From Aquilonibacter sp963703325 (GTDB lineage Bacteria; Vulcanimicrobiota; Vulcanimicrobiia; Vulcanimicrobiales; Vulcanimicrobiaceae), in NCBI GenBank assembly GCA_963703325.1, contig OY969805.1, positions 620,001-684,000 of the forward strand: 64,000 nucleotides of DNA. The letters are read 5' to 3'. A program made the translations under genes and the position numbers. Of this stretch, positions 52,831 to 61,991 are shown piece after piece (position 1 is the stretch's first letter; every line of letters begins with the position of its first letter). The notes under the pieces are model-generated. The model was not told the DNA's origin and did no database searches. It worked only from the letters and a program-made list of their open reading frames with translations.

Positions 52831-53481
52831 ATGAGCCGACGCCGCGCCCCGCTCCTTGCGGGACTCTGCTTCATTTTAGGACTCGGGTTTCCGGCTGTAG
52901 CCAGTGCCTCGACGAAGCCGGTTCCGGCGACCCCTGCGAGCATCGCGGCCTATGCGGCGGTGCTGCGGCAGTATAATCCCGAGCTTCCGGACTGGCAGAG
53001 CAAAGATCTCGCCAGACACCTGCTGCTGACGGCGGCGCGTTGGAAAGTCGACACCAATATGTTGGCGGCGATCGTTACCGTCGAGTCGAGTTGGCACACG
53101 CACGCCGTTTCGTACGCCGGCGCAATCGGGCTCGGTCAGCTCATGCCCGGCACGGCGGCGACGCTCGGCGTGAATCCGCGCGATCCGGCTGAGAACTTGC
53201 AGGGCGCGGCCCGCTACTTGCGCGGCCTGCTCGAAAAGTTCGGATCGAACCCCGATCGCTACGCGCTGGTCTTTGCGGCGTACAACGCCGGGCCGCTTGC
53301 CGTGCAGCACTATGGCGGCGTGCCGCCATACTACGAAACACAGCACTACGTGCTCAAAGTCCTGCGCGCTTGGAACGTCTTGCGCTCGACCGTGCGTATT
53401 CCCAAGGGCGCTTGGCTAGCCGCAACGGCGCACGCACGCGCCCCCGACGTTGACTACTGGACAGATGATTCCGGACACTAG
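52831..53481 (+). CDS. Lytic transglycosylase (SLT family)
   Basis: A 216-residue exported protein: signal peptide to ASA near residue 27, then an SLT domain with catalytic glutamate in AIVTVESSW, then GAIGLGQLMPGTAATLGV, AENLQGAARYLRGLL and ALVFAAYNAGPLAV. This enzyme cleaves the MurNAc-GlcNAc bond of peptidoglycan, giving 1,6-anhydro ends. The ATG is chosen because it starts the signal peptide; the frame runs far upstream. It overlaps the convergent GmhB gene by four bases. Confidence 0.92.
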   Translation: MSRRRAPLLAGLCFILGLGFPAVASASTKPVPATPASIAAYAAVLRQYNPELPDWQSKDLARHLLLTAARWKVDTNMLAAIVTVESSWHTHAVSYAGAIGLGQLMPGTAATLGVNPRDPAENLQGAARYLRGLLEKFGSNPDRYALVFAAYNAGPLAVQHYGGVPPYYETQHYVLKVLRAWNVLRSTVRIPKGAWLAATAHARAPDVDYWTDDSGH

Positions 53482-53942
53482 ATCCGGCCGGTAAGAATCC
53501 GATCGACGGCGCTTGCAAGATCGCAGGCGCCGTCGATTTTTATCGCGGGCGATCCGGCATTGTGTGCCGCTTCAACGTCGCTCGCCTTATCGCCGACGAC
53601 CACGATCTCCGGCGCGCGTACGCCCCACACGTGTGCCGCATCGAAAATCAACGTTGGTTTGGGTTTGCGACAATCGCAATCGACCTCCGGCGCATGCGGG
53701 CAGACGAACCACCCGTCAAACGGCCCAAGCAATTCTTCGACGCGTACGTTGACCGCGTGCATCTGGACATCGCTAATCATGCCACGACCCACACCGCTCT
53801 GATTGGTTAGCACGCCGACCTTCAAACCAGCAAGGCGAAGCATATCCAAAAGCTGCTTCGCACCCGAAACCGGCTCGACGAGATCAGGATCGCCGTTGTA
53901 TGGAACATCGACGATGATGGTCCCATCGCGATCGAAGAGCAC
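53478..53942 (-). CDS. gmhB: D-glycero-D-manno-heptose bisphosphate phosphatase
   Basis: A 154-residue HAD phosphatase. FDRDGT carries the nucleophile aspartate, TNQSG is motif II, KP near residue 97 motif III, and VVGDKASD motif IV. A zinc loop CPHAPEVDCDC (C-H-C-C) is diagnostic of GmhB, which removes the 7-phosphate in ADP-heptose synthesis for lipopolysaccharide. The GTG start is close to the thiC stop (5 bp gap), with AGGG one base before it, so the start is uncertain. Related histidinol-phosphatases share the loop. It follows thiC on the same strand. Confidence 0.87.
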   Translation of the reverse strand: MLFDRDGTIIVDVPYNGDPDLVEPVSGAKQLLDMLRLAGLKVGVLTNQSGVGRGMISDVQMHAVNVRVEELLGPFDGWFVCPHAPEVDCDCRKPKPTLIFDAAHVWGVRAPEIVVVGDKASDVEAAHNAGSPAIKIDGACDLASAVDRILTGRI

Positions 53943-53947
53943 GCCCT

Positions 53948-55576
53948 TCAGGATGGCACAGTCTCGACGTATACCTCAGCGCCCTTTTCCAAGAACTCTT
54001 TGCTCTTCTCGGCCATACCGGCTTGCGCGTACTCGCGTACCTCTTGAGTGATCTTCATCGAGCAGAAGTGCGGGCCGCACATCGAACAGAAGTGCGCAAC
54101 CTTCGCGCCCGCTGCCGGCAGTGTTTCATCGTGAAACTCACGCGCCGTTTCCGGATCGAGCGCAAGCTCGAATTGATCTTCCCACCGAAACTCGAAACGC
54201 GCTTTCGATAACACGTCGTCCCAATGGTGCGCGCGCGGATGGCCTTTTGCCAAATCGGCCGCATGCGCCGCGATTTTATAAGCAATGACGCCGTCTTTGA
54301 CGTCCTTCTTGTTGGGCAAGCCGAGATGTTCTTTCGGCGTGACGTAGCACAGCATCGCCGTACCGAACCAGCCGATCATCGCCGCACCGATGGCGCTTGT
54401 GATGTGATCGTAGCCCGGCGCGATATCGGTCACCAGCGGCCCCAACGTATAGAACGGGGCTTCGTGACAGATCTCGAGTTGCTTCTCCATATTCTCTTTG
54501 ATCAAGTGCATCGGCACGTGTCCGGGGCCTTCGATCATGACCTGCACGTCGTGCTTCCATGCAACTTGGGTCAGCTCGCCGAGCGTCTCCAATTCGCCGA
54601 ACTGCGCCGCATCGTTGGCGTCGGCCGTGCAGCCCGGGCGCAAACCGTCGCCGAGCGAGAACGCGATGTCATACGCCTTCATGATCTCGCAGATATCTTC
54701 GAAGTGGGTGTGGAGAAAGTTCTCCTGATGATGGGCGAGGCACCACTTGGCGAGAATCGAACCCCCGCGCGAGACGATCCCGGTGATACGATTTGCCGTG
54801 AGCGGCACGTAACGCAGCAGCACACCGGCATGAATCGTGAAATAGTCGACGCCTTGTTCGGCTTGTTCGATAAGCGTCTCACGGTACAGATCCCAGGTGA
54901 GCTCTTCGGCTTTGCCGTTGACCTTTTCCAGCGCTTGATAGATCGGCACGGTCCCGATCGGAACCGGCGCGTTGCGCAAGATCCACTCGCGCGTTTCGTG
55001 AATGTTTTTGCCGGTCGAAAGATCCATCACCGTGTCGGCACCCCAACGTGTCGCCCACGTCATCTTCTCGACCTCTTCTTCGATCGTCGAGGTGACGGCC
55101 GAGTTGCCGATGTTGGCATTGATCTTGACGTGGAAGCCGCGACCGATGATCATCGGCTCGGATTCGGGGTGGTTGATGTTCGACGGGATGATCGCGCGAC
55201 CACGCGCAACCTCGTCGCGCACGAACGACGGTTCGACGCCCTCGCGAATCGCGATGAATTCCATTTCCGGCGTTATCTCGCCGCGGCGCGCGTAGTGCAT
55301 TTGCGTTACGTTCGCGCCGGGCTTAGCGCGACGAATCGCCCGCGCGTTTTCAAAGCGGAAGACCGATGCCGGGCGTTCGAGCGTTTGGGTATCACCGCGT
55401 GACTCGATCCACGACTCGCGCAGCGGTGTAAGCCCGGTGCGAACGTCGAGATTCACCGCGGGATCGGTGTATGGGCCGCTTGTATCATAAACGGTGTGCG
55501 CGGTCCCGTCGCTCAGAGCAATCTCACGCACCGGCACGCGAACCGATGGATCGCGGCCCTGGATGTAACGCTTCAT
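53948..55576 (-). CDS. thiC: Phosphomethylpyrimidine synthase ThiC
   Basis: A 542-residue radical-SAM enzyme that converts aminoimidazole ribotide to the HMP-P pyrimidine of thiamine. Near the C-terminus CSMCGPHFCS holds the CxxCx4C iron-sulphur cluster. Core motifs such as NINHPESEPMIIGRGF, MDLSTGKNIHETREWILRN and EGPGHVPMH are intact. The ATG has AAGGA six bases upstream, and this site lies at the 3' edge of a TPP riboswitch, which should turn translation off when thiamine pyrophosphate is high. Confidence 0.97.
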   Translation of the reverse strand: MKRYIQGRDPSVRVPVREIALSDGTAHTVYDTSGPYTDPAVNLDVRTGLTPLRESWIESRGDTQTLERPASVFRFENARAIRRAKPGANVTQMHYARRGEITPEMEFIAIREGVEPSFVRDEVARGRAIIPSNINHPESEPMIIGRGFHVKINANIGNSAVTSTIEEEVEKMTWATRWGADTVMDLSTGKNIHETREWILRNAPVPIGTVPIYQALEKVNGKAEELTWDLYRETLIEQAEQGVDYFTIHAGVLLRYVPLTANRITGIVSRGGSILAKWCLAHHQENFLHTHFEDICEIMKAYDIAFSLGDGLRPGCTADANDAAQFGELETLGELTQVAWKHDVQVMIEGPGHVPMHLIKENMEKQLEICHEAPFYTLGPLVTDIAPGYDHITSAIGAAMIGWFGTAMLCYVTPKEHLGLPNKKDVKDGVIAYKIAAHAADLAKGHPRAHHWDDVLSKARFEFRWEDQFELALDPETAREFHDETLPAAGAKVAHFCSMCGPHFCSMKITQEVREYAQAGMAEKSKEFLEKGAEVYVETVPS

Positions 55577-55585
55577 AAATTCGTC

Positions 55586-55708
55586 CTTCCTGCCCCGGCA
55601 TTATCCGGCGAGTCTCGGGCTACAAAAAGTACGCTTTGCATCCTTTTTCGTAGCCCACAGCGGTCGGGGTCTTGACCCCCTCTCAGCCTGTTATTGCAAG
55701 CTCCCGCA
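55586..55708 (-). promoter_or_regulatory. TPP riboswitch controlling thiC
   Basis: On the minus strand CAGGCTGAGAGGGGGTCAAG (THI-box core plus a GGGGTC/GACCCC stem) is followed about 70 bases later by CCGGATAATGCCGGGGCAGG, the conserved 3' aptamer element. The ribosome binding site of thiC starts at its edge, pointing to translational control. Two things depart from the norm. The usual GAACCTGAT is replaced by GAGACTCG, and a hairpin of 40 bases (55617-55656) is inserted between the two halves. Confidence 0.88.
55617..55656 (-). repeat. Hairpin inserted in the TPP aptamer
   Basis: GGGCTACGAAAAAG pairs with CTTTTTGTAGCCC (one bulge) over a short loop. The same GGGCTACGA can also pair perfectly with TCGTAGCCC at 55726-55718, upstream of the aptamer. 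That upstream copy lies in the loop of a CTCCCGC/GCGGGAG hairpin (55736-55730 with 55707-55701). The two pairings exclude each other. Confidence 0.7.
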
Positions 55709-55858
55709 GAGAACAAAGGGCTACGACGTGCGGGAGGGGCTTTCCCCGAGTAGTACGGCCAATATCAGCTAAGTAGGCCAAACGACTGAAGGGGGCAGAA
55801 GCAACCAATCGAACGGGTGACCTCAGACAATCTTCCTCTGCTCAAGGAGAGCACCCTT

Positions 55859-56782
55859 ATGAAGGCCTTGTGCGCTTCGTTTCTTACCGTGCTTTTCGCC
55901 CTGCTTCCAGTGGTGGCGTCGCCGGCCGACACCGACAAGACGCTCCAGAACAACCAGGGCACGGTCACGTACGGCGTCGGCCCGGCCCCGAAGACACCGT
56001 TAGCCGTTAGAGCGAACGCGACGCTGAACGACAATGACTTCGCTGCGACGGGTGCGGACTCGAAAGCGACGATCACGTTGCCGGACAGCTCTAAGATCGA
56101 TATGATCTCGAACTCGAGCGTCCAGATGGTGAGCTTCGATCGGACCGCCAACCTTTCGACCGCGCGTTTCGTTGTGGTCGGAAAGATGCGCTTCACCGTC
56201 GAACACCCGCAGGGCGCCAAGGCCGACTATCAATTCAGCACCGCCACCGGTCAAATCGCGGTTCGCGGAACGATCGGCGACATCTCGGCGAACCCGACCG
56301 GTTTGCAAGTCAACGTCTATGCGTTGAGCAATCCAACGCTGCCGGTGCAAGTCACGCTCGTAAACGGCCAAGTCTTCACGCTCGCTGCGGGGCAATCACT
56401 GGTAGCAACCGCTGCCGCAGGTGCGGTCACCGCATCGGTTACCGGAATCACCCAATCAATGTTCACGCCGTTTAGCGAACTGGGTGCGCCTGCCAACGCG
56501 GGATCGCTCGGTATCGCCGGCACCACGGGTGCCGCAGCCGGCGGCGCCGCGGCCGGCGCAACCACGGCCATCGCAGGTGGCGCCCTAGCCGCCGCTGCCG
56601 TTACCACGACGATCGTGAACAGCAACAGCAACACGCCGTCGCCGGCGCCGACAGCGACGGCGACGGCGACACCGACGCCCTCGCCACAGCCGAGCACGAC
56701 GTCAGTGCCGATTACGGTACAGTCGGCCGCGCCGCGGACCCCGGGACGTCCGGGTGCCCGTCCGACGCCTGGAGCGAACTAG
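55859..56782 (+). CDS. FecR-domain exported protein
   Basis: A 307-residue protein: signal peptide (MKALCASFLTVLFALLPVVA), then a FecR domain (residues 30-170) with LNDNDFAATGADSKATITLPD and GTIGDISANPTG. A long Ala/Gly/Thr stretch with a hydrophobic segment and a Pro/Thr-rich tail (TATATPTPSPQPST) follow. Free FecR domains of this kind bind surface polymers or sense the envelope. AAGGAG ten bases upstream fixes the start. It diverges from thiC across the riboswitch region. Confidence 0.85.
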   Translation: MKALCASFLTVLFALLPVVASPADTDKTLQNNQGTVTYGVGPAPKTPLAVRANATLNDNDFAATGADSKATITLPDSSKIDMISNSSVQMVSFDRTANLSTARFVVVGKMRFTVEHPQGAKADYQFSTATGQIAVRGTIGDISANPTGLQVNVYALSNPTLPVQVTLVNGQVFTLAAGQSLVATAAAGAVTASVTGITQSMFTPFSELGAPANAGSLGIAGTTGAAAGGAAAGATTAIAGGALAAAAVTTTIVNSNSNTPSPAPTATATATPTPSPQPSTTSVPITVQSAAPRTPGRPGARPTPGAN

Positions 56783-56827
56783 CACACGCTGCTTCGGTAC
56801 TTAACCCTCGGCGGTGCCCAACTTGCA

Positions 56828-57664
56828 GTGGGTGCCGCCGCTATTTTTGCACGCTACGCGCTCACCGGAGCGCAACCGCTGGCGGTCGCCGCCGCACGAC
56901 TTTGCATCGCCGCGGCCGTCTTACTGATCGTTGCACTCGTCGCGCGCGAACGCACCGCCGCGACCACGAATAGCCAACGCTTCATCCTCCTTGCGGCCGG
57001 TATCGTACTGGCCGTGCACTTCGCAACCTGGATCGCGTCGCTCGACTACACGACGGTCGCAATTTCGACACTGCTCGTCTCGACGTCGCCACTCTTTACC
57101 GCGCTCTACGATGCGCTCGTACGCCGGCGCCGTTTTCCGCTCGTCGTTCCGGTAGCATTCGTCACCGCCATCGCCGGGTTAGTGATGATTACGAGCGCAA
57201 ATCGCACGCTTGCACCGCAGCCCGGCCACACGGTCTTGGGCAGCGCACTCGCGCTCGTGGGCGCCGCCGCATTCGCGGCGTACTTGTTGTGCGTGCGCGA
57301 AGTGCGCGCCGCGTTAAACACGCGCCAGATCGTCACCACGACCTACACCAGCGCCGCGATCGTGCTCGTGCTGCTCGCCCTGATCGCGCACCAGCCGCCG
57401 CCGGCGCTTCACGCGTATACCGCGTGGGGCGGCATCCTCGCGATGGCGTTGATCTCACAACTGCTCGGACACACCGGTATGAACGCCGCGCTGCGCTGGT
57501 TCTCGCCGACGGCGGTTTCATTCTCCACCCTGCTCGAGCCGGTGTTTGCGGCCGCGCTGGCGCTGGCGTTGTTTGGGGAGACACTCTCCGCGGCCGCGGT
57601 ACTCGGCGGTGTCATCTTACTTGGATCGATCGGCACCATCTTTTGGATGGCACCGGATGCCTAA
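56828..57664 (+). CDS. EamA-family (DMT) transporter
   Basis: A drug/metabolite transporter-type permease of 278 residues with about ten hydrophobic segments in two EamA repeats (first near 1-130, second near 137-275, including LLGHTGMNAALRWFSPTAV and LEPVFAAALALALFGE). The GTG cuts into the first predicted helix. The frame is open back to the previous gene's stop, which is in frame, and offers only a CTG about 13 codons earlier, so the real N-terminus is uncertain. The substrate cannot be inferred. Confidence 0.82.
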   Translation: MGAAAIFARYALTGAQPLAVAAARLCIAAAVLLIVALVARERTAATTNSQRFILLAAGIVLAVHFATWIASLDYTTVAISTLLVSTSPLFTALYDALVRRRRFPLVVPVAFVTAIAGLVMITSANRTLAPQPGHTVLGSALALVGAAAFAAYLLCVREVRAALNTRQIVTTTYTSAAIVLVLLALIAHQPPPALHAYTAWGGILAMALISQLLGHTGMNAALRWFSPTAVSFSTLLEPVFAAALALALFGETLSAAAVLGGVILLGSIGTIFWMAPDA

Positions 57665-57715
57665 TCGGATCAGTCCAATAGCAAGGGATTCCTCGCGCAT
57701 GCGGAATGGCCGGGC

Positions 57716-60373
57716 ATGAGACACGATCCGGATCCGCAAGAGACCCAAGAATGGCTTGAAGCAATGCGCGGCGTCCTCACCGTCGAGGGACCCGAGCGCG
57801 CGCGTGATTTGCTCGCGGATCTCGTCGACGAGGCACAACGGGGCGGTGCGTCCGTTTCACTGGGTCTCGAAACGCCGTACATCAACACGATCCCTCACGA
57901 GAAACAGCCGGCAATGCCCGGCGATCGCGAATTGGAAGCGCGTTTGCGCCACTATGTGCGCTGGAACGCCGCGGCGATGGTCGTGCGTGCAAATAAGAAG
58001 AACTCAGAACTCGGCGGGCACGTCGCGACGTTTGCGTCGGCAGCAACGCTCTACGACGTCGGGCAAAATCATTTCTTCCGCGCACCGTCGGAAAACTTCG
58101 GCGGCGATCTCGTCTACTTCCAGGGTCACAGTTCGCCCGGCATCTACGCGCGGTCGTTTCTCGAAGGACGCATCACCCAGGAGCAGCTCGACGGCTTCCG
58201 TCAAGAAGTCGACGGTAAGGGCATCGCGTCGTATCCGCACCCGTGGTTGATGCCGGAGTATTGGCAATTCCCCACCGTGTCGATGGGCCTCGGGCCGATC
58301 ATGTCGATCTATCAGGCGCATTTTATGCGCTACGTGCACGATCGCGGTTTCCGCGATACCGCCGGACGCAAGGTATGGGCGTTCGTCGGCGACGGCGAAA
58401 CCGACGAACCCGAAACGCTGGGCGCGATTTCGCTTGCCGGACGCGAGAAGCTCGACAATCTCATCTGGGTGATCAACGCGAATCTGCAACGGCTCGACGG
58501 ACCGGTCCGCGGCAATGGAAAGATCATTCAAGAACTCGAGCGCGTGTTCAAAGGCGCGGGCTGGAACGTCATCAAGGTCATCTGGGGCAGCGGCTGGGAC
58601 GCGTTGCTTGAGAACGATACGAGTGGCCGGCTCGTGCAGTTGATGACCGAGACGGTCGACGGCGACTACCAAACATATAAATCGCGCAACGGCAAGTACG
58701 TGCGTGACGAATTCTTCGGCCGTTATCCCGAGACCGCAGCGCTGGTTGCCGACTGGAGCGACGATCGCATTTGGGGGCTGATGCGCGGGGGCCACGATCC
58801 GATCAAGGTCTACACCGCGTATAAAGCGGCTGTCGAACACAAGGGCGAGCCGACGGTCATCATTGCGAAAACGATCAAAGGCTACGGAATGGGCGATGCC
58901 GGCGAAGGCCTCAACATCGCGCACCAGGCCAAGAAAATGGACCTCGAAGACATGCGCACCTTTCGCGATCGATTCCAAGTCCCGATTCCGGATGATCAGA
59001 TCGCGAACATTCCGTTCTATCGTCCGCCCGAGGACAGTGCGGAGATGCGTTACCTCAAAGAACGGATGCAGGCGCAAGGTCCGCTGCCGGTACGGCGCCG
59101 CAAGTCCGAATCGCTTGCGGTTCCGGCGCTGCCGGCATTTGATCCGCAGCTGCAATCAACCGGCGACCGCGAGATCTCGACTACGATGGCGTTCGTACGC
59201 ATTCTCAACACGATCACGCGCGATGCGACCATCGGTTCGCGCGTCGTGCCGATTGTCGCCGACGAGTCGCGTACCTTCGGCATGGAAGGCATGTTCCGCC
59301 AGCTCGGCATCTACTCGTCGGTCGGACAACTCTATCATCCGCAAGACGCCGAACAGCTGATGTGGTACCGCGAAGACAAACACGGCCAGATCTTGCAAGA
59401 GGGCATCAACGAAGCGGGCGCGATTTCGTCATGGATCGCCGCGGGCACGTCGTATTCCAACCACGATTTGCCGATGGTACCGTTCTACATCTTCTACTCG
59501 ATGTTCGGGTTTCAGCGCGTCGGCGACCTCGCCTGGGCCGCGGGAGATTCGCGCGCGCGCGGATTCTTGCTCGGCGGGACATCGGGGCGCACCACGCTCA
59601 ACGGTGAAGGCCTCCAGCACGAAGACGGCCACAGTCAAGTGTTCGCTTCGTTCATCCCCAACTGCCGCAGCTACGATCCAACATACGGCTACGAAGTCGC
59701 AGTGATCGTTCAAGACGGCTTGCGCCGGATGCTCACCGAGCAGGAAGACGGCTACTACTACATCACGCTGCTCAACGAAAATTACGTGCACCCGGCAATG
59801 CCGGAGGGCGCGGCCGACGGGATCTTGCACGGCATGTACTTGCTCCGTGACGGCGGCAAATCCGCAAAGGGTCAGCCCCGCGTGCAACTGATGGGCTGCG
59901 GCGCAATTCTGCGTGAAGTGCTCGCGGCTGCCGATCTGCTGGCGAACGACTGGGGTGTCGCGAGCGACGTGTGGAGCGTGACCAGCTTCAACGAGCTGGC
60001 GCGCGACGGCGTGCAGTGCACCCGTGAAAATCTCTTTCACCCCGAGGCCAAGCAACGGGTGCCGTATGTGACGAGCGTGCTCGAGGGACACAGCGGCCCC
60101 GCGATCGCATCGACGGACTACATCCGGCTTTTCGCCGAGTCGATCCGCCCGTATATTGGAGACCGGCGCTATGTCACGCTTGGAACCGACGGCTATGGAC
60201 GCAGTGATTATCGCAGCAAGCTGCGCTCGTTCTTCGAAGTCGATCGCCATTACGTGACGCTCTCGGCGCTGCATGCGCTCGCGCAAGACGGCACGATCAA
60301 GGCCGCCGTCGTGAGCGACGCGATCAAGAAGTACGGCATCGACCCGGCCAAGCCCAATCCGGTAACGGTGTAA
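57716..60373 (+). CDS. aceE: Pyruvate dehydrogenase E1 (homodimeric)
   Basis: An 885-residue thiamine diphosphate enzyme of the AceE type, close to the usual length. GDGETDEPETLGAI through NLQRLDGPVRGNGKI is the ThDP-magnesium site, and GHSSPGIYARSFLEGR and TLNGEGLQHEDGHSQ are AceE signatures. It decarboxylates pyruvate and acetylates the E2 lipoyl groups. The aceF start follows three bases after its stop. The ribosome binding site is weak. A diguanylate cyclase gene completes the operon. Thiamine supply may come from the nearby thiC. Confidence 0.96.
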   Translation: MRHDPDPQETQEWLEAMRGVLTVEGPERARDLLADLVDEAQRGGASVSLGLETPYINTIPHEKQPAMPGDRELEARLRHYVRWNAAAMVVRANKKNSELGGHVATFASAATLYDVGQNHFFRAPSENFGGDLVYFQGHSSPGIYARSFLEGRITQEQLDGFRQEVDGKGIASYPHPWLMPEYWQFPTVSMGLGPIMSIYQAHFMRYVHDRGFRDTAGRKVWAFVGDGETDEPETLGAISLAGREKLDNLIWVINANLQRLDGPVRGNGKIIQELERVFKGAGWNVIKVIWGSGWDALLENDTSGRLVQLMTETVDGDYQTYKSRNGKYVRDEFFGRYPETAALVADWSDDRIWGLMRGGHDPIKVYTAYKAAVEHKGEPTVIIAKTIKGYGMGDAGEGLNIAHQAKKMDLEDMRTFRDRFQVPIPDDQIANIPFYRPPEDSAEMRYLKERMQAQGPLPVRRRKSESLAVPALPAFDPQLQSTGDREISTTMAFVRILNTITRDATIGSRVVPIVADESRTFGMEGMFRQLGIYSSVGQLYHPQDAEQLMWYREDKHGQILQEGINEAGAISSWIAAGTSYSNHDLPMVPFYIFYSMFGFQRVGDLAWAAGDSRARGFLLGGTSGRTTLNGEGLQHEDGHSQVFASFIPNCRSYDPTYGYEVAVIVQDGLRRMLTEQEDGYYYITLLNENYVHPAMPEGAADGILHGMYLLRDGGKSAKGQPRVQLMGCGAILREVLAAADLLANDWGVASDVWSVTSFNELARDGVQCTRENLFHPEAKQRVPYVTSVLEGHSGPAIASTDYIRLFAESIRPYIGDRRYVTLGTDGYGRSDYRSKLRSFFEVDRHYVTLSALHALAQDGTIKAAVVSDAIKKYGIDPAKPNPVTV

Positions 60374-60376
60374 GCG

Positions 60377-61987
60377 ATGAGCACGATCGACGTTCGCGTT
60401 CCCGACATCGGCGACTTCAAAGACGTCCCGGTCATTGAGGTGCTGGTCAAGCCGGGTGACCGCGTCAAGAAGAACGACGCGCTGGTCACGCTGGAAAGCG
60501 AAAAGGCGTCGATGGAAGTGCCCTCCGACACCGAGGGCGTGGTCAAGAGCGTCGGCGTCAAGGTCGGCGACAAAGTTTCGAAGGGCGCGGTCTTACTTAC
60601 GCTAGAGAGCGCGGATGCAAGCGACGCTGCACGACCTGTCGCCCCGAGCGAGCCAAAGGTGAGCGCGTCGAAGAGCGAGCGACAGCCGCCCGCGAAGAGC
60701 AGCGGCGAAACGATCGAACTCAAAGTTCCGGATCTCGGTGATTTCAAGGACGTGCCGGTGATCGAGGTGTTGGTCAAACCGGGCGATCGCATCGAGAAAG
60801 AAGCACCGCTCGTCACGCTCGAAAGTGAAAAGGCTTCGATGGACGTGCCGGCGAGTGCCGGCGGTACGATCAAAGACGTCCGCGTGAAACCCGGCGACAA
60901 AATCTCGCAAGGCACGGTCATCGCAACGCTTGTAACTCCGAGCGTAGGGAGCGCGCCCCCTGTCATCCCGAGCGTAACGAACGAAGCGAGTGTAGTCGAG
61001 GGACAGGCAAAGCCCCCGGAGGCGCTTCCCTCGACTACCGCGCAAAGCGCGTACGCTCGGGATGACAAGGGCAAAGCGAACGGTATCATCCACGCCAGCC
61101 CCGCGATCCGGCGGTTTGCGCGTGAGCTCGGCGTCGATCTTCACGGCGTAAGCGGAAGCGGGCCGCATGGGCGCGTCACCCGCGAGGACGTGCAAGGTTT
61201 CGTTAAGCGCGCACTGACAGGCGGCACATCGTCAACGAGCGGATTCGGTATCGCCGGACTTCCGGCGTGGCCGAAGGTCGATTTCGCGCAGTATGGTCCG
61301 GTCGAACGCAAGCCCCTCCCACGCGTGAAGAAATTCGCCGGGCCGAATTTGCATCGCAATTGGCTGGCGATTCCGCACATCACGAACTACGACGAAGCTG
61401 ACGTCACGGATATCGAAGCGTTCCGCAACGAGATCAACGCCGAAGCAGGCAAGAGTGGCGGGCCAAAGTTGACGATGCTCGCGTTCTTGATCAAAGCATC
61501 GGTTGCCGCGCTGCAAAAGTATCCGGATTTCAATACCTCGCTCGACGGCGACGAGCTTGTTTACAAGCAGTATTACAACATCGGCTTCGCCGCCGACACG
61601 CCCAACGGGCTGGTGGTACCGGTGCTCAAAGAGGCCGGCAAAAAAGGCCTGCTCGAGATCGCGCGCGAGACCGCCGAACTGGCCGGCAAGGCGCGCGAAG
61701 GCAAGCTTGGGATCAGCGATATGCAGGGCGGGACCTTCACGATCTCATCGATCGGTGGCATCGGCGGCACGCAATTCACGCAGATCGTCAATGCGCCCGA
61801 GGTCGCGATTCTCGGCGCAACGCGCGCGGCTACCAAACCGGTCTGGAACGGCAGCGCCTTCGTGCCGCGGCTGATTCTCCCAATTAGCGTGAGCTACGAT
61901 CACCGCGTCATCGACGGTGCGGGGGCGGCGCGCTTCCTGGTATTCGTCGCCTCGCTGCTGCGTGATTTCCGTCGCGTGCTATTGTAA
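60377..61987 (+). CDS. aceF: Dihydrolipoamide acetyltransferase E2
   Basis: A 536-residue E2 with two lipoyl domains (ESEKASM at about 37 and again at about 155; lysines carry lipoate). A linker from about 190 to 234 follows, then a peripheral subunit-binding domain (ASPAIRRFARELGVDLHGV) and a catalytic core ending with SYDHRVIDGAGAARF. The core histidine and aspartate are present. The linker between lipoyl domain 2 and the binding domain is largely encoded by a palindromic element (60961-61067), so part of the protein comes from a repeat insertion. Confidence 0.95.
   Translation: MSTIDVRVPDIGDFKDVPVIEVLVKPGDRVKKNDALVTLESEKASMEVPSDTEGVVKSVGVKVGDKVSKGAVLLTLESADASDAARPVAPSEPKVSASKSERQPPAKSSGETIELKVPDLGDFKDVPVIEVLVKPGDRIEKEAPLVTLESEKASMDVPASAGGTIKDVRVKPGDKISQGTVIATLVTPSVGSAPPVIPSVTNEASVVEGQAKPPEALPSTTAQSAYARDDKGKANGIIHASPAIRRFARELGVDLHGVSGSGPHGRVTREDVQGFVKRALTGGTSSTSGFGIAGLPAWPKVDFAQYGPVERKPLPRVKKFAGPNLHRNWLAIPHITNYDEADVTDIEAFRNEINAEAGKSGGPKLTMLAFLIKASVAALQKYPDFNTSLDGDELVYKQYYNIGFAADTPNGLVVPVLKEAGKKGLLEIARETAELAGKAREGKLGISDMQGGTFTISSIGGIGGTQFTQIVNAPEVAILGATRAATKPVWNGSAFVPRLILPISVSYDHRVIDGAGAARFLVFVASLLRDFRRVLL
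60961..61067. repeat. Palindromic repeat element inside aceF
   Basis: TGTCATCCCGAGCGTA at 60961-60976 is matched by its perfect reverse complement at 61052-61067, and TAGTCGAGGGA at 60993-61003 by TCCCTCGACTA at 61027-61037. The 107-bp unit is read through in frame without a stop, giving Ala/Ser/Pro-rich linker residues. A partial copy of the arm (CGAGCGTA) lies just upstream. The sequence resembles intergenic repeats of the GTCATCCCGAGC type. Confidence 0.85.
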
Positions 61988-61991
61988 GGGC

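Noticed and set aside
54224..55402. Plus-strand frame of 392 codons opposite thiC
   Set aside because: It is the complement of a strongly conserved gene; its protein looks like an Arg/His-rich shadow.
58004..59155. Minus-strand frame of 383 codons opposite aceE
   Set aside because: Shadow of a conserved gene in high-GC DNA; no ribosome binding site and no recognisable domain.
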